Of a stretch of 64,000 bases of DNA, positions 8,006 through 16,835 are shown piece by piece (position 1 is the stretch's first letter; the number at the start of each line of letters is the position of its first letter). Under the pieces are notes generated by a model. The model did not search any database. It was not told where the DNA came from and was given only the letters and a program-made list of their open reading frames with translations. This stretch comes from CAVQOB01 sp963714325 (GTDB lineage: Bacteria > Pseudomonadota > Alphaproteobacteria > Rhizobiales > Hyphomicrobiaceae): positions 248,001 to 312,000 of the forward strand of contig CAVQOB010000008.1 of the NCBI GenBank assembly GCA_963714325.1, given 5' to 3'. The translations under genes were made by a program, and so were the position numbers.

Positions 8006-8803
8006 ATGAAAATCGCAGTTGTCGGCGCCGCCGGCCGCATGGGACGCGAGTTGGTCAAGGCCATCCACGCCACCGAAGGCGCAACGCTGGCCGGAGCCGT
8101 CGAACAAAAAGGCTCCATCGCCGTCGGCCAGGACGTGGGGCTGCTCGCCGGCCTCGGCAAGGTCGGCGTCATCATCTCAGACGACGCGCTGGAGGTCTTC
8201 TCCAAGGTCGACGCCGTGCTTGATTTCACCATTCCCGCAGCCACCGTCGAATTCGCCGGCCTCGCCGCCAATGCGCGCATCGTGCATGTGATCGGCACCA
8301 CGGGATGTTCGGACGCCGACAACGCCAAAATCGCTGCCGCCGCTCGCCACGCGACGATCATCAAGTCAGGCAACATGAGCCTCGGCGTCAATCTGCTCAT
8401 GGAACTGACGCGCAAGATCGCCGCCGCCCTCGATCCCGACTTCGACATCGAGGTTGTCGAAATGCACCACCGCAACAAGGTCGACGCACCCTCCGGCACC
8501 GCGCTGATGCTCGGCGAAGCCGCAGCCGCCGGTCGCGGCGTCAAACTGAAGGACGTGGCGGAACGCGTCCGCGATGGCCACACCGGCCCAAGAAAGCGCG
8601 GCGACATCGGCTTCGCAACGCTCCGCGGCGGCGCCGTCGTCGGCGATCACACCGTCATCTTCGCCTCCGACTTCGAACGCATCGAAATCACCCACAAAGC
8701 CGCCGACCGCGGCCTCTTCGCCTCCGGCGCCGTCAAAGCCGCCCTCTGGGGCCAAGGCAAACCACCCGGACTTTATTCCATGAAAGATGTGCTGGGATTG
8801 TGA
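8006..8803 (+). CDS. dapB: 4-hydroxy-tetrahydrodipicolinate reductase
   Basis: Cytoplasmic NAD(P)H-dependent reductase of the diaminopimelate pathway to lysine and peptidoglycan. The 265-residue product starts M-K-I-A-V-V-G-A-A-G-R-M-G-R with the GxxGxxG dinucleotide loop. It carries the signature EVVEMHHRNKVDAPSGTAL, containing the catalytic histidines and the substrate-binding KxDAPSGTA. I chose the ATG at 8006 over the one at 7931 because it begins exactly at the family N-terminus. It is divergent from the DUF1028 gene; its pathway partner dapF is 13 kb away. Confidence 0.97.
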   Translation: MKIAVVGAAGRMGRELVKAIHATEGATLAGAVEQKGSIAVGQDVGLLAGLGKVGVIISDDALEVFSKVDAVLDFTIPAATVEFAGLAANARIVHVIGTTGCSDADNAKIAAAARHATIIKSGNMSLGVNLLMELTRKIAAALDPDFDIEVVEMHHRNKVDAPSGTALMLGEAAAAGRGVKLKDVAERVRDGHTGPRKRGDIGFATLRGGAVVGDHTVIFASDFERIEITHKAADRGLFASGAVKAALWGQGKPPGLYSMKDVLGL

Positions 8804-8880
8804 GTGGGTAATGTGCGGACGGCGGTCAGGGCCAGGAGCAGACGCAATCGAGCTTTGTGCTCAGCTCGGAAGATGAGCCG

Positions 8881-9393
8881 TCACTTCGCGCGCTTGAACA
8901 CCAACTCAAGCGTGACGCCGGCCGGTGTTCGCGGATTCGTGATTTTCAACTCTTCGTCGGTGATCGACGTGACGATCCGACGTTGATTAGGTGATCCGAC
9001 CAAATTTGGAACCGAACTCGTCTCGATGTTGAGGTGAGCCGTCTTCGTGCTTTCGTCCAACGTGTAAGTCCCGGTGTAGGCAACCACGCCCGACGCAACG
9101 GCCATGGCTTCCTCAGGGGACGGACGTGAAGGGTCGTTCGACGCATACTTTGGGACTGTGGTGCGCACCGTGATGAAATGGAAGCGTCCATCGGCCGTGT
9201 AGGTCAGCGCACCCTGGGCGGGCGGACGATCCACCGCGCTGCCATCGTCGCGCTTGCCTGTGCTGGACACGTAGATCCATGTTCCTACCAGTTGATCCTT
9301 GAGTGATTTCCCCTGCGCTATGGCGATGTCTGGAATAACGGGGACCGAGATCAACGCAGTCGCGCAAAGGCCAAGTATACAACGCCTGTCCAT
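8881..9393 (-). CDS. lipocalin-like domain protein, secreted
   Basis: A 170-residue protein with an N-terminal signal segment (CILGLCATALISVPVIPDIAIAQ). The rest resembles the lipocalin_5 (PF13924-type) domain: LVGTWIYVSS near the start, LTYTADGRF in the middle and YTGTYTLDE...HLNIETS later. The start at 9393 is preferred; the alternative at 9423 has no better ribosome site. It lies between dapB and the gpmI remnant. Ligand and function are unknown. Confidence 0.75.
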   Translation of the reverse strand: MDRRCILGLCATALISVPVIPDIAIAQGKSLKDQLVGTWIYVSSTGKRDDGSAVDRPPAQGALTYTADGRFHFITVRTTVPKYASNDPSRPSPEEAMAVASGVVAYTGTYTLDESTKTAHLNIETSSVPNLVGSPNQRRIVTSITDEELKITNPRTPAGVTLELVFKRAK

Positions 9394-9486
9394 GAAGACG
9401 CCCCATATCTGATGGCGATCCAAGCAATTCTAAAGGGAACCCCCATTGTCCGCAATGGGTCAATATCGACGTTGCCGGCGAAGTGG

Positions 9487-11002
9487 CTAACCCACTAACG
9501 TCTTCCCCGTCATCTCCTCGGGCGGCGTCAGCCCGAGCAAATCCAGCAGCGTCGGCGCGATATCGGCGAGGCGGCCATCGCGCAAGCGTGCGCCCGGCCG
9601 ACCGAATAACATCACCGGCACCGGATTGGTCGTGTGCGCGGTGTGCGGTTCGCCGGTGATGGGGTCGCGCATCACTTCGCAGTTGCCATGATCGGCGATC
9701 ACCAGCAACGCCCCGCCGCGCGCGTCAATCGCCGTCACAATGCGCCCCAAACACGCGTCGACCGTTTCCACCGCTTTGATCGCCGCTGGCAAACTGCCGG
9801 TGTGTCCAACCATGTCCGGGTTGGCGAAGTTCAAAACAATCAGCGCGTGCTCGCCCGATTGGATTGCCGCCACCGCCTTGTCGGTGAGCTCAGGCGCGCT
9901 CATCTCCGGCTGCAGATCATAGGTGTCGACCTTCGGCGATGGCACCATGATGCGACGCTCGCCCGGATACGGCGTCTCGTTGCCGCCATTGAGGAAATAC
10001 GTGACGTGCGGATACTTCTCCGTCTCCGCCATCCGCAACTGCGTCAGGCCTTGGCGCGCAACGAATTCCCCCAACGTGTTGACCAGCGGTCTGCGCCGGA
10101 AATAACACATCAACGCCGCGCATCGCCGCATCGTATTCCGTCATGCTCACGACACACGCCGTCTTGGCCACCCGCGACCGCGGAAAGCCTTTGAAGGTCG
10201 GATCAACAAACGCCGCGACGATCTCGCGCATTCGATCCGAACGGAAATTAAAGAACAGCAGCGCGTCGCCATCGCTGAGCCCGGCATAGTCGCCGATGAC
10301 CGCCGGCTTGATGAATTCATCGGTGATGCTTTCCGCATAGGCCGACGCAACGGCAGCAGTAGCCGTCGCAAACCGCGCACCCGCAGCATCAGTCATCGCC
10401 GCATAGGCCGTCTCAACCCGCGCCCAGCGATTATCGCGATCCATCGCATAGAAGCGCCCGATCACCGTGGCGATGCTCACGCCCACTGGCAACGCCGCCA
10501 CAAAATCCGCAACAAACCCAGCCGCCGACTTCGGCGGCGTATCCCGCCCATCCGTCAGCACATGCACAACCGTTGTGATGCCGGCAGCGGTCAAGATCTG
10601 CGCGAGAGCAACCGCGTGCCGCTGATGCGAATGCACGCCACCATCCGATATCAATCCCGCCAGATGACAAACGCCCCCCGATTTTTTCAAAGCAGCAATC
10701 AACTCGAGCACCACCGGATTGCGTGCGAGTTCACCTGTCTCGATGGCGTGATCGATGCGCGGCAGCTCCTGCATCACCACGCGACCCGCACCAATGTTGA
10801 GATGTCCGACCTCGGAATTGCCCATCTGCCCGCCGGGCAATCCCACGTCGCCACCTGAAGTCATCAACAGCGCGTGCGGACAATCGCGCTTCAGCCGATC
10901 AACCGTCGGCGTCCGAGCCAGCGCAACGGCATTGTCGGCCGTCTCCACGCGATGCCCCCAGCCATCGAGAATAACCAGCATAACCGGACGGTGCGATGGC
11001 AT
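9487..11002 (-). pseudogene. gpmI: 2,3-bisphosphoglycerate-independent phosphoglycerate mutase, frameshifted
   Basis: The enzyme interconverts 3- and 2-phosphoglycerate in glycolysis and gluconeogenesis with two Mn ions. The N-terminal two thirds (from 11002, PVMLVILDGWGHR; GNSEVGHLNIGAGR with the catalytic Ser) and the last third (LVNTLGEFVARQGLTQLRM through VIADHGNCEVM and HTTNPVPVMLF) are both well conserved but lie in different frames. The switch falls at 10085-10090: on the coding strand CAGACC-G-CTGGTCAAC has one extra base between codons Thr and Leu. The total of 1516 bases is 505 codons plus one, so removing one base restores a 504-residue enzyme. Either a real inactivation, tolerated if another mutase exists, or a sequencing error. 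Confidence 0.92.
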
Positions 11003-11089
11003 CGGCAGTAATCCCTATAATTTCAGCGTCGAAACGCTGGCGAGCGTGGTGCGGCTATCGAACAATCAGCGGCCAACCTGCAGGCCCCT

Positions 11090-11290
11090 TGTCATCCCGC
11101 GCGCATCCGCAGCACGCTTGCGCGGATGCGAAGTGGGCATCCGAAGCGCCAGAACAGTGCTGCGGTGCTGACGCGGGACCTTGTGAGACGCACATGCAAA
11201 AGGTCCCGCATCTGCGGAGCAGCGTTCCGCTATCGCTGCACACTGCATCGTGCTGAAGGCGCGCCTTCGACACGATGCGTGCGGGATGAC
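11090..11290. repeat. nested-palindrome intergenic repeat (family B), copy 1
   Basis: The outer arms are GTCATCCCGCG and CGGGATGAC. An inner perfect hairpin pairs CGCGGGACCTT with AAGGTCCCGC. The same architecture and wording recur at 15075-15207, 16641-16801 and 43293-43446. It occupies most of the 11003-11495 gap, in which I see no gene. Confidence 0.85.
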
Positions 11291-11495
11291 AAGGGAGCCT
11301 ACTCGGTAGCTTCTGAACTTCTAGCCCAGTTGCTCCTGCCATGCCAAGCGAGCCAGGACTGTCACCGACGCACTACGGACCTGCGGCGAAATTGAATTTG
11401 CTTCCGCCCGGCCAAGCGACTAGCTAACGAACCCTATCGACCGGTGTTTGTTCCTGCTGCCCGATTACCCTGCAATCAGAAAGCCAAGACACGCC

Positions 11496-12113
11496 ATGAG
11501 CATTAAAACCAAGTCCGCGAGCCTGCTCGCCGTGATCAACGGCAAACTCGCCGCCGACAAGGAAGTCCGCGACAAGTGGATCGGCGTCTATATCGGCATC
11601 GTCGCCGTGCTGCTCGCCGTCTGCAGCATGGGCGGCGGCAATGCCGCCAAGGATGCCAGCCGCGCCCATCTCGAGGCCGCCAACACCTGGAATTTCTTCC
11701 AGGCCAAGAACCAGCGCCGCACCAACATCGGCCTGATGGCCGACCAGCTCGAATTGCAGATCGCAGCCAGTCCAACGATGCCGGATGCCGCCCGCAAAGC
11801 CTACGATGAAAAAATCAAGGGCTATCGCGAGCTCGCCAAAACACTCTCCTCCGACAAGAAGACCAACGAAGGCCTCGACGAACTCTGGGTCAAGGGTAAG
11901 GCGCTGGAAGCCGAGCGCGATGTTGCCCTGCGCAGGGACCCCTATTTCGACTGGTCGCAGGCGCTGCTGCAGATCGCCATCGTGCTGGCGACCGTTTGTC
12001 TCGTCAGTTTTGCGTTTTGGCTGCTCGTCATGAGCGCCGGTACCGCACTGCTCGGCACACTGTTCCTGCTCAACGGCTTCACGCTGGCCTTTGCCATCCC
12101 CGGCATCGGCTGA
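11496..12113 (+). CDS. DUF4337 family membrane protein
   Basis: A 205-residue protein with an N-terminal membrane segment (YIGIVAVLLAVCSMGGG), a long helical, charged middle (residues ~50-140, probably periplasmic) and two closely spaced C-terminal membrane helices (ALLQIAIVLATVCLVSFAFW; LGTLFLLNGFTLAFAI). The layout and the N-terminal ..DKEVRDKWIGVYI.. match DUF4337 proteins. Function unknown. leuB follows after only 24 bp, so the two are probably co-transcribed. Confidence 0.82.
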   Translation: MSIKTKSASLLAVINGKLAADKEVRDKWIGVYIGIVAVLLAVCSMGGGNAAKDASRAHLEAANTWNFFQAKNQRRTNIGLMADQLELQIAASPTMPDAARKAYDEKIKGYRELAKTLSSDKKTNEGLDELWVKGKALEAERDVALRRDPYFDWSQALLQIAIVLATVCLVSFAFWLLVMSAGTALLGTLFLLNGFTLAFAIPGIG

Positions 12114-12137
12114 TCACATTCAAAGAAGGACCCCACC

Positions 12138-13250
12138 ATGACCACCAAATCCCTCCTCCTGCTGCCCGGCGACGGCATCGGCCCCGAAGTGATGGCCGAG
12201 GTCGAACGCATCGTCGCGTTTTTCAACAAGAAGGGCAAAGTCAAATTTGAGACGCAAACCGCCCTCGTCGGCGGCGCGGCCATCGACAAGTTCGAAAAGC
12301 CCGTCACCGACGACACCGTCGCCATGGCCCATAAGGCCGACGCCGTGATCTTCGGCTCCGTCGGCGGACCGAAGTGGGACAAGGTCGACTACAACATCCG
12401 CCCCGAGGCGGGCCTGCTGCGGCTGCGCAAGGACCTCGATCTGTTCGCCAACCTGCGCCCGGCGATTTGTTATCCCTCGCTTGCCGAAGCGTCCTCCCTG
12501 AAGCGCGAATTCATCGAAGGCCTGGATATTCTCATCCTTCGCGAGTTGACCGGCGGCACTTACTTCGGCGAACCGAAGGAAATCGTTACGCTGGAAAACG
12601 GCCAGCAGCGTGCTGTCGATACGACCGTTTACACGACCTCGGAAATCGAGCGCATCGCCCGCGTCGCCTTCGACCTCGCCCGCAAGCGCCGCAACAAGGT
12701 CCACTCCGCCGAGAAGCGCAACGTCATGCGCACTGGCGTGCTCTGGAACCAGGTCGTCACAGCCACCCACGCCAAGGAAGCCAAGGACGTCGAACTCCAC
12801 CACATCCTCGCCGACGCTTGTGCTATGCAGCTCGTCCGCAACCCCAAGCAGTTCGACGTCATCGTCTGCGACAACCTGTTCGGCGACATGCTGTCCGATC
12901 AAGCCGCGATGTTGACGGGATCGATCGGCATGTTGCCCTCAGCCTCCCTTGGCAGCCCCGACGCCAAGACCGGCAAACGCAAAGCGCTCTATGAGCCCGT
13001 CCACGGTTCAGCGCCGGACATCGCCGGACAAGGCCTTGCCAATCCCATCGCCCAGATCGCCAGCTATGCGATGGCCATGCGCTACTCGTTGGATATGAGC
13101 AAAGAAGCCGATCTGATCGAAAAGGCCATCGCCAATACCCTCGCGCGCGGTCTGCGCACCGGCGACATCATGCAGCCCAACATGCGCAAAGTCGGCACCA
13201 CCGAAATGGGCAAAGCCATCCTCGAGGAGATCGAGAAGCTGGCGGGGTGA
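12138..13250 (+). CDS. leuB: 3-isopropylmalate dehydrogenase
   Basis: Cytoplasmic NAD-dependent oxidative decarboxylase of leucine biosynthesis. At 370 residues it is the normal family length. It starts with LLLPGDGIGPEVM and has the substrate-binding VGGPKWD and LRLRKDLDLFANLRPA. The family signature NLFGDMLSDQAAMLTGSIGMLPSAS carries the metal-binding aspartates, and EPVHGSAPDIAGQGLANPIA is the cofactor-binding segment. AAGGAC precedes the start. No other leu gene is adjacent. Confidence 0.98.
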   Translation: MTTKSLLLLPGDGIGPEVMAEVERIVAFFNKKGKVKFETQTALVGGAAIDKFEKPVTDDTVAMAHKADAVIFGSVGGPKWDKVDYNIRPEAGLLRLRKDLDLFANLRPAICYPSLAEASSLKREFIEGLDILILRELTGGTYFGEPKEIVTLENGQQRAVDTTVYTTSEIERIARVAFDLARKRRNKVHSAEKRNVMRTGVLWNQVVTATHAKEAKDVELHHILADACAMQLVRNPKQFDVIVCDNLFGDMLSDQAAMLTGSIGMLPSASLGSPDAKTGKRKALYEPVHGSAPDIAGQGLANPIAQIASYAMAMRYSLDMSKEADLIEKAIANTLARGLRTGDIMQPNMRKVGTTEMGKAILEEIEKLAG

Positions 13251-13305
13251 GGCGCTCCCGCGCACTCCTTCATCTCTCACGTGAGGAATTCGCACACCCT
13301 CTCAG

Positions 13306-13335
13306 CCGTCATGGCCGCCGCCGCGGCCATGACGG
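13306..13335. repeat. solitary family-A palindrome
   Basis: A near-perfect 30-bp palindrome (CCGTCATGGCCGC...GCGGCCATGACGG) is the two family-A arm ends joined head to head without a core. It lies 55 bp after leuB and may act as a transcript-stabilising or terminating hairpin. Confidence 0.7.
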
Positions 13336-13436
13336 AAACACGACAGTGACAGCGTCCAGGCTGAAACGAGGTTCAACAGCGTGAGTCAAAATGAACTCAT
13401 AGCTCGACGGGCCAAATCAGACACTAGTTAGCGAAC

Positions 13437-13469
13437 GAAAAAGAGGCCGCCCCGGACAGGGCGACCTCC
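13437..13469 (-). terminator. rho-independent terminator of the 39-residue gene
   Basis: On the minus strand GAGGTCGCCC, a short loop and GGGGCGGCCTC form a strong stem followed directly by TTTTTCG. It lies 28 bp after the stop codon of the small gene at 13497-13616. Confidence 0.85.
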
Positions 13470-13496
13470 TTCGATCAAAGCAAGCATCCGGGCGGA

Positions 13497-13616
13497 TTAC
13501 TTGCCTTTCTTGATGGTCTCGACAACCGCCGTATTCGGGCGGTTGATCGCGACCCTTACCGGGATGAACTGGCCATTGCCAGCGTCACGTCCGATTTTCG
13601 TCGTCGATTTTGCCAT
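13497..13616 (-). CDS. 39-residue conserved small protein of unknown function
   Basis: The product starts MAKSTTKIGRDAGNGQFIPV and ends NRPNTAVVETIKKGK. Support comes from an ATG with GGAG seven bases upstream, a coherent reading frame to TAA at 13497, and its own strong terminator 28 bp beyond. The pattern K-I-G-R-D-A-x-x-G-x-F-I-P-V...T-x-V-V-E-T-I-K is one I recall from other short proteobacterial proteins of unknown role. It has no signal peptide or membrane segment and a basic composition (pI high). It is divergent from the HsdR_N-like gene at 13925. Confidence 0.85.
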   Translation of the reverse strand: MAKSTTKIGRDAGNGQFIPVRVAINRPNTAVVETIKKGK

Positions 13617-13924
13617 TGAATTTCTCCATGGCTTGTCGAGCGGACGAGCCGCCCGCTCCGAGACAACAACGCATTGCCCTGCGGCTTTCAGGGTTGCTTT
13701 GCGAATCGCTAAGCGACGATTTCATTGAACATGTGCAGGGTCAGCACTACAATTTTCGACATGTGATGTTCCCCACCTCCCCTTCCCCCACCCTCCGTCC
13801 ACAGACGCCGAAAATCGGGGACGGTGGCCTTGCCATCACTTCGATTTCTGCATCCCGCGTGCTCTACTCTACGGTGATTCGGTTTTGGCCCTGCCTGGGC
13901 CGCATTTGGGGGAAGACAGAGCTC

Positions 13925-15046
13925 ATGAACGCTCACGGGGAGCTGCGAGAGAGCTTGCAGGCCGTCGCCAAACGGTCGGTCGGGCTCGTGCCGGCGTGCA
14001 ACAACGAGGCGAGCATTCGGCTCTATCTCGTCCTGCCGATGATTGGCCTGCTCGGCTATGATAGCTCCGATCCGCTCGAGGTCTATCCCAACCACGAGAC
14101 CGACGCGATCGACGGCGTCGTCTCGCGCGCCGACTTCGCGATTCTGAGTGCCGGCAACCCGGTCATCGCCTTCGCGACCGCACGCTCCGCAAGTGATCTC
14201 GCCGCCAAGCGCGCCGCCCTCGCCAAGTATTTCAACGCCTGGAGCTCGGCCAAACTCGGCGTCGTCACCAACGGTATCCTCTATGAATTCTATGTCGACT
14301 CGGCCTCCCCCGGGCAGATGGACGATCAGCCGTTCCTCACTCTCGATCTGGAAACGGCAGCGCAGAGCGGCGTCCCCGATGAAGTTCTCGAAGCGTTGAG
14401 CTACGCCACCAAAGGTGCTTTCGACCCTGACATGATCGCTGAAAAGGCGCATCTGCAGGTCGTCCGCAAGCGCCTGCGCACCGCCTTCATCGAGGAAGCA
14501 CAATCGCCGTCCGCCGAACTCTGCCGCGTCATGCTGCACCAGATCGGTTTCGCCAACGTCCGCAAGGACGCCATCGAGCGCCACTATGCGCCGCTGGTCA
14601 AAACCGCCTTCGAGGAAGCGCTGGTTCTGCCAGTCGTTGCGAAACTTCGCGGCGCCAGCGGCGACGGCAAGGGCAACGTCAACCTCCACGTCGGCCCGAA
14701 GATCGCCGCCGCCGAGCGCGAACTCGCCATCTTCAATTACATCCGCCGCCGCTTGGCCTTCCTCGTCAAGGACGAGACAGCGTTCGCCGCCATCGACCGC
14801 ATCGGCTTCAAGGACTATGTCGGCAAGCTCGTGGTCTACTATGACCGCGAGCCCAAGGGTCGCATCTTCGAGCTGATCCGCGGCTCCGATGGCTATGACA
14901 AGTTCATCTTCCCCGAACCCTTCGGTGAGATCATTACCAACACCATCGCCAACATCGACGAGCCGCTGAAGGCAACCTTCGTCGCCCGCGTCCGCGAACT
15001 GGATAACGGCGTCCTTGCCGCCCAGCGGCAGTTGCGGCTGGCGTAA
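13925..15046 (+). CDS. orphan protein with type I restriction HsdR N-terminal-like domain
   Basis: A 373-residue cytoplasmic protein resembling the COG4748 group (HSDR_N_2-like, PD-(D/E)XK nuclease fold): SIRLYLVLPMIGLLGYDSSDP, then DFAILSAGNPVIAF and a segment ending KLGVVTNGILYEFYVD. The usual catalytic ExK is not intact here: the strand reads VIAFATARS where relatives have (I/V)EVK-type residues. No helicase domain and no hsdM or hsdS gene is nearby, so it is not a full restriction enzyme. The C-terminal ~150 residues look like a separate helical domain. I start at 13925 because upstream codons read through non-conserved, proline-rich sequence. Confidence 0.72.
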   Translation: MNAHGELRESLQAVAKRSVGLVPACNNEASIRLYLVLPMIGLLGYDSSDPLEVYPNHETDAIDGVVSRADFAILSAGNPVIAFATARSASDLAAKRAALAKYFNAWSSAKLGVVTNGILYEFYVDSASPGQMDDQPFLTLDLETAAQSGVPDEVLEALSYATKGAFDPDMIAEKAHLQVVRKRLRTAFIEEAQSPSAELCRVMLHQIGFANVRKDAIERHYAPLVKTAFEEALVLPVVAKLRGASGDGKGNVNLHVGPKIAAAERELAIFNYIRRRLAFLVKDETAFAAIDRIGFKDYVGKLVVYYDREPKGRIFELIRGSDGYDKFIFPEPFGEIITNTIANIDEPLKATFVARVRELDNGVLAAQRQLRLA

Positions 15047-15074
15047 GCCCGCGCGTTGCCGCAAGTTAAAACCT

Positions 15075-15207
15075 GTCATCCCGCGCGCATCCGCAGCATC
15101 GAGCCTGCGAGATGGTGCGGTGCAGACGCGGGACCTTGTGAGACGCTCACTGACAAGGTCCCGCATCTGCGTCGCACCGTTACACGCTGCGCCGCGTACG
15201 GGATGAC
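15075..15207. repeat. nested-palindrome intergenic repeat (family B), copy 2
   Basis: It has outer arms GTCATCCCGCGCGCATCCGC / GTACGGGATGAC and an inner hairpin GCAGACGCGGGACCTT / AAGGTCCCGCATCTGC. This is the shortest of the four copies. Confidence 0.87.
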
Positions 15208-15293
15208 AACGCGGTTGCGGAGTAGGCGACGAACCACAAGCATGACGATGTCGCAATGCAGCTGAGCGTGGCCTTAGCTGACAATCAAAAATC

Positions 15294-15327
15294 AATCGGC
15301 TAGGTTCAGGTCTGGCCGATTTTTTTG
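15294..15327 (+). terminator. intrinsic terminator immediately upstream of the comD-like start
   Basis: AATCGGC pairs with GCCGATT around a 14-base loop, followed by a run of T (15320-15327). It ends only 12 bases before the ATG at 15340. It could end the transcript of the HsdR_N-like gene (248 bp upstream) or act as an attenuator in the leader of the decarboxylase operon. Confidence 0.7.
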
Positions 15328-15339
15328 TGTAGCGAGACC

Positions 15340-15876
15340 ATGAGCGACAGCACGACAAAACCTCACGACTGGTCAACGGATGTTTTCCGCGAAATGACCG
15401 CCCGCAATATCAAAACCGTCTGCACCATTCCCGACGGCGGGCTCACGCGCCTGCTGCAGATGGTCGGCGCCGACAAGTCGAAGCGCCTCATCACCCTCTC
15501 CACCGAGGAGGAGGCGATGGGCATCGTCACCGGCCTCTGGCTCGGCGGCGAGCGCAGCATGGTCGCCATGCAATCCTCCGGCGTCGGCAACTGCATCAAC
15601 GCGCTGGGGCTCCCGAATACGCTCCGCGCACCGTGTCTGATGCTCATCACCATGCGCGGCCAGTGGGGCGAGTTTAATCCCTGGCAAGTGCAGATGGGCC
15701 AGGCCGTCCGCCCCGTACTCGAAGCCGTCGGCGTCAAATGCTTCGACGTCGACAATCCTGGCGAAGTCGGCGAAACCTTTGTCGCCGCCGCCGATCTCGC
15801 CTTCAACGGCCGCCTCAGCGCCGCCGTCCTCGTCAGCCAGCGCATCATCGGCGCCAAGGGCTTCGGCCAGAAGTAA
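15340..15876 (+). CDS. sulfopyruvate/phosphonopyruvate decarboxylase-like enzyme, PYR (alpha) subunit
   Basis: A 178-residue ThDP-enzyme half, the PYR domain: TVCTIPDGGLTRLL, then the segment containing TEEEAMGIVTGLWLGG, whose Glu is the residue expected to activate the thiamine ring. MQSSGVGNCINAL and MLITMRGQWGEFNPWQ are typical of the ComD/phosphonopyruvate decarboxylase group. The beta (PP-binding) subunit follows after 5 bp. True ComD/ComE make sulfoacetaldehyde for coenzyme M, but no other CoM or phosphonate gene is here, so the 2-oxo acid substrate is open. Confidence 0.88.
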   Translation: MSDSTTKPHDWSTDVFREMTARNIKTVCTIPDGGLTRLLQMVGADKSKRLITLSTEEEAMGIVTGLWLGGERSMVAMQSSGVGNCINALGLPNTLRAPCLMLITMRGQWGEFNPWQVQMGQAVRPVLEAVGVKCFDVDNPGEVGETFVAAADLAFNGRLSAAVLVSQRIIGAKGFGQK

Positions 15877-15881
15877 TCGCC

Positions 15882-16499
15882 ATGACCCAGACAACCATGA
15901 CCCAAGCAACCCACACGACCGCCAATCGCATTCGCCGCCGGCCGTTTGTCGCCGATCTCCTCAAGCAGCGCGGCACCGCCCTCGTCGTCCCCGGTCTCGG
16001 CAGCCCGACCTGGGATTGCTTCGCCGCCGGTGACAGTGCTGATTATCTCTATTCCTGGGGCGGCATGGGCCTCGCCGTCCCGACCGCGCTCGGCGTCGCA
16101 CTGGCACAGCCCGATCGCCGCGTTCTGGCGCTAACGGGCGACGGCGAAATGATGATGGGCATCGGCTCGCTCGGCGTCGTCGCCGATCACGCGCCGAAAA
16201 ATTTGGCCATCCTCGTCCTCGACAACGAACACTTCGGCGAGACCGGCAAGCAGCGCGGCCTCTCCGGCGCCCACGCCGATCTCTGCGCCATCGCCCGCGG
16301 TTTCGGTATCAAGGAGACCATGCACGTCACCGAGGAAGGCAAGACCAAGGAACTCAGCGAGTTTCTGTTCAAGCGCTCGGGCCCCCTATTCGCGGTCGCC
16401 AAAATCGCCATCACCGAAGACCCCTGGGCCCTGCCAGAGAAGGACGGCGCAACCATCGCGCACCGCTTCCGCCGTGCGATCGGTGTTGAAAAGGCCTAG
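15882..16499 (+). CDS. sulfopyruvate/phosphonopyruvate decarboxylase-like enzyme, PP (beta) subunit
   Basis: A 205-residue ThDP pyrophosphate-binding domain. It has YLYSWGGMGLAVPTALGVAL and the cofactor motif GDGEMMMGIGSLGVVADH...LAILVLDNEHFGETG, i.e. GDG and the downstream Asn that hold Mg-ThDP. It forms the active site together with the PYR subunit encoded 5 bp upstream. The start at 15882 follows directly on the alpha-subunit stop; a second in-frame ATG lies at 15897. Confidence 0.9.
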   Translation: MTQTTMTQATHTTANRIRRRPFVADLLKQRGTALVVPGLGSPTWDCFAAGDSADYLYSWGGMGLAVPTALGVALAQPDRRVLALTGDGEMMMGIGSLGVVADHAPKNLAILVLDNEHFGETGKQRGLSGAHADLCAIARGFGIKETMHVTEEGKTKELSEFLFKRSGPLFAVAKIAITEDPWALPEKDGATIAHRFRRAIGVEKA

Positions 16500-16640
16500 G
16501 GAATGGATTCATGTCCGCCCACGCGTTTCGCATCACTGTCCTCGCCGTGCCAGCACTCTCAGCCGCGACCGCTGCCGACGCCATGAGCGTCGACGAGACC
16601 CGTCGTCGTTGATATTTGGGTGTCGACGTTTGATACCCCT

Positions 16641-16801
16641 GTCATCCCGCGCGCATCCGCAGCACGTGCCGGTTGCGAGTGGACAACCGAAGGCACGAGA
16701 AGGAGTGCTGCGGTGCAGACGCGGGACCTTCTGCATGAACGTCTGGAAAGGTCCCGTGTCTGCGCTGCATCATTGACATGCTGCAGCACGCACGGGATGA
16801 C
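16641..16801. repeat. nested-palindrome intergenic repeat (family B), copy 3
   Basis: It has outer arms GTCATCCCGCGCGCATCCGC / ACGGGATGAC and an inner hairpin GCAGACGCGGGACCTT / AAAGGTCCCGTGTCTGC. It fills most of the 16500-16835 gap, which otherwise holds only a 33-codon remnant-like frame. Confidence 0.85.
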
Positions 16802-16835
16802 AAAGGAGCGTGTCATCCGTTGATGACAGAACACG

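Noticed and set aside
13709..15376. Long open frame antisense to the HsdR_N-like gene
   Set aside because: It lies fully opposite a gene with family motifs and reads as a GC-rich shadow frame.
16511..16612. 33-codon plus-strand frame (MSAHAFRITVLAVPALSAAT...) resembling a signal peptide
   Set aside because: Ends shortly after the putative signal and runs into a family-B repeat; at best a gene remnant.
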